A stretch of 64,000 nt of DNA from WHSW01 sp963846565. GTDB lineage: Bacteria > Actinomycetota > Thermoleophilia > Solirubrobacterales > 70-9. Shown here in pieces: positions 63,921-64,000 of the stretch. Location: assembly GCA_963846565.1 (NCBI GenBank), contig CAWJWL010000005.1, positions 620,001-684,000 on the forward strand, in the 5' to 3' direction. Within the stretch, counting starts at the first letter, position 1; the number at the start of each line of letters is the position of its first letter. The notes under the pieces were generated by a model. That model worked only from the letters and a program-made list of their open reading frames with translations, did no database searches and was not told the origin of the DNA. Position numbers and translations under genes: made by a program.

Positions 63921-64000
63921 TCAGCCGAAGAGTAGGTCGTCTGCGAGGTTGAAGCAGCGACGCATCGCCGCGGTCTCGAAGCCGGCGTCCTTGACGCACT
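63921..64000 (-). CDS. C-terminal end of a Cys-pair protein (partial)
   Basis: Only the last 25 codons or so lie in the window: CVKDAGFETAAMRRCFNLAD then DLLFG and a stop at 63921-63923. The pattern Cys-13 residues-Cys near the end resembles that of the next gene downstream (DCIQGANGNVEAIQACTN). The start and the domain content are outside the window. Confidence 0.5.
   Translation of the reverse strand, partial: CVKDAGFETAAMRRCFNLADDLLFG

Noticed and set aside
1..64000. CRISPR arrays, insertion sequences, prophage or integrase genes
   Set aside because: No regularly spaced direct repeats, transposase motifs, terminal inverted repeats or phage structural genes were seen. The SnoaL junction repeats are coding ends, not array repeats.

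Overview
The window is about 64 kb of very GC-rich DNA packed with genes on both strands. Many genes start with GTG or TTG, neighbouring genes often overlap by 1-40 bases, and no mobile element, prophage or CRISPR array is visible. Gene content (TatAC, a Bacillus-like split cytochrome bc complex, menaquinone methyltransferase, an ECF41 sigma factor, a MmyB-type XRE regulator, runs of SnoaL-like proteins) and codon use suggest a deep-branching actinobacterium such as Thermoleophilia (Solirubrobacterales/Gaiellales-like). That placement is inference; no 16S rRNA gene is present.

Layout. 0-6 kb: end of a phosphodiesterase-like protein, a GtrA protein, a PepSY/GT-C-like membrane protein, a YmdB-type phosphoesterase and an ABC-2 exporter. 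5.9-9.2 kb: a haem block, hemB - two-module siroheme decarboxylase (ahbA-ahbB-like) - hemL. 9.2-13.8 kb: a respiratory block with Rieske protein, cytochrome b6-like protein, subunit IV fused to cytochrome c, menG and a polyprenyl diphosphate synthase. 14-18.5 kb: dCTP deaminase, tatA, tatC, a TPR protein and a 2-hydroxyacid dehydrogenase. 18.5-23.9 kb: tRNA-Lys and a tandem array of SnoaL/NTF2-like genes, then small accessory genes. 23.9-34.7 kb: a two-component system, paired S51 peptidases, a nucleotide-sugar dehydrogenase beside an epimerase-like fragment, a gluconate-dehydrogenase-like/GMC pair, ThuA and a RibD-type reductase. 34.7-39.7 kb: GH31, RpiB-like and GH15 carbohydrate genes. 40-43.4 kb: ArsR/SRPBCC pair, sulfotransferase, HAD. 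43.5-45.6 kb: sucCD. 45.9-53.4 kb: secreted hydrolase, inositol phosphatase, aminotransferase, chitosanase, a Ser/Thr kinase with a large extracellular domain and an FHA protein. 53.4-64 kb: DtxR and XRE regulators, a HAD phosphatase divergent from a DHPS-like gene, a MrfA-type helicase, tRNA-Phe, an ECF41 sigma unit, YihY, a YhaM-like exonuclease and two small Cys-pair proteins at the edge.

Two window-wide patterns stand out. First, over 20 transcription units, including both tRNAs, have a TANNNT-like -10 box 6-10 bases before the start codon or mature RNA end, usually with no Shine-Dalgarno sequence. This points to pervasive leaderless transcription. Second, single-base indels break otherwise complete genes (hemL, a prenyl synthase, a hydrolase, a HAD gene, GH31, sucC, sucD). 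They cluster at about 35.9-37.1 and 43.3-45.4 kb. Because hemL, sucC and sucD are core genes and each becomes full length when the indels are corrected, assembly error is the likeliest cause.
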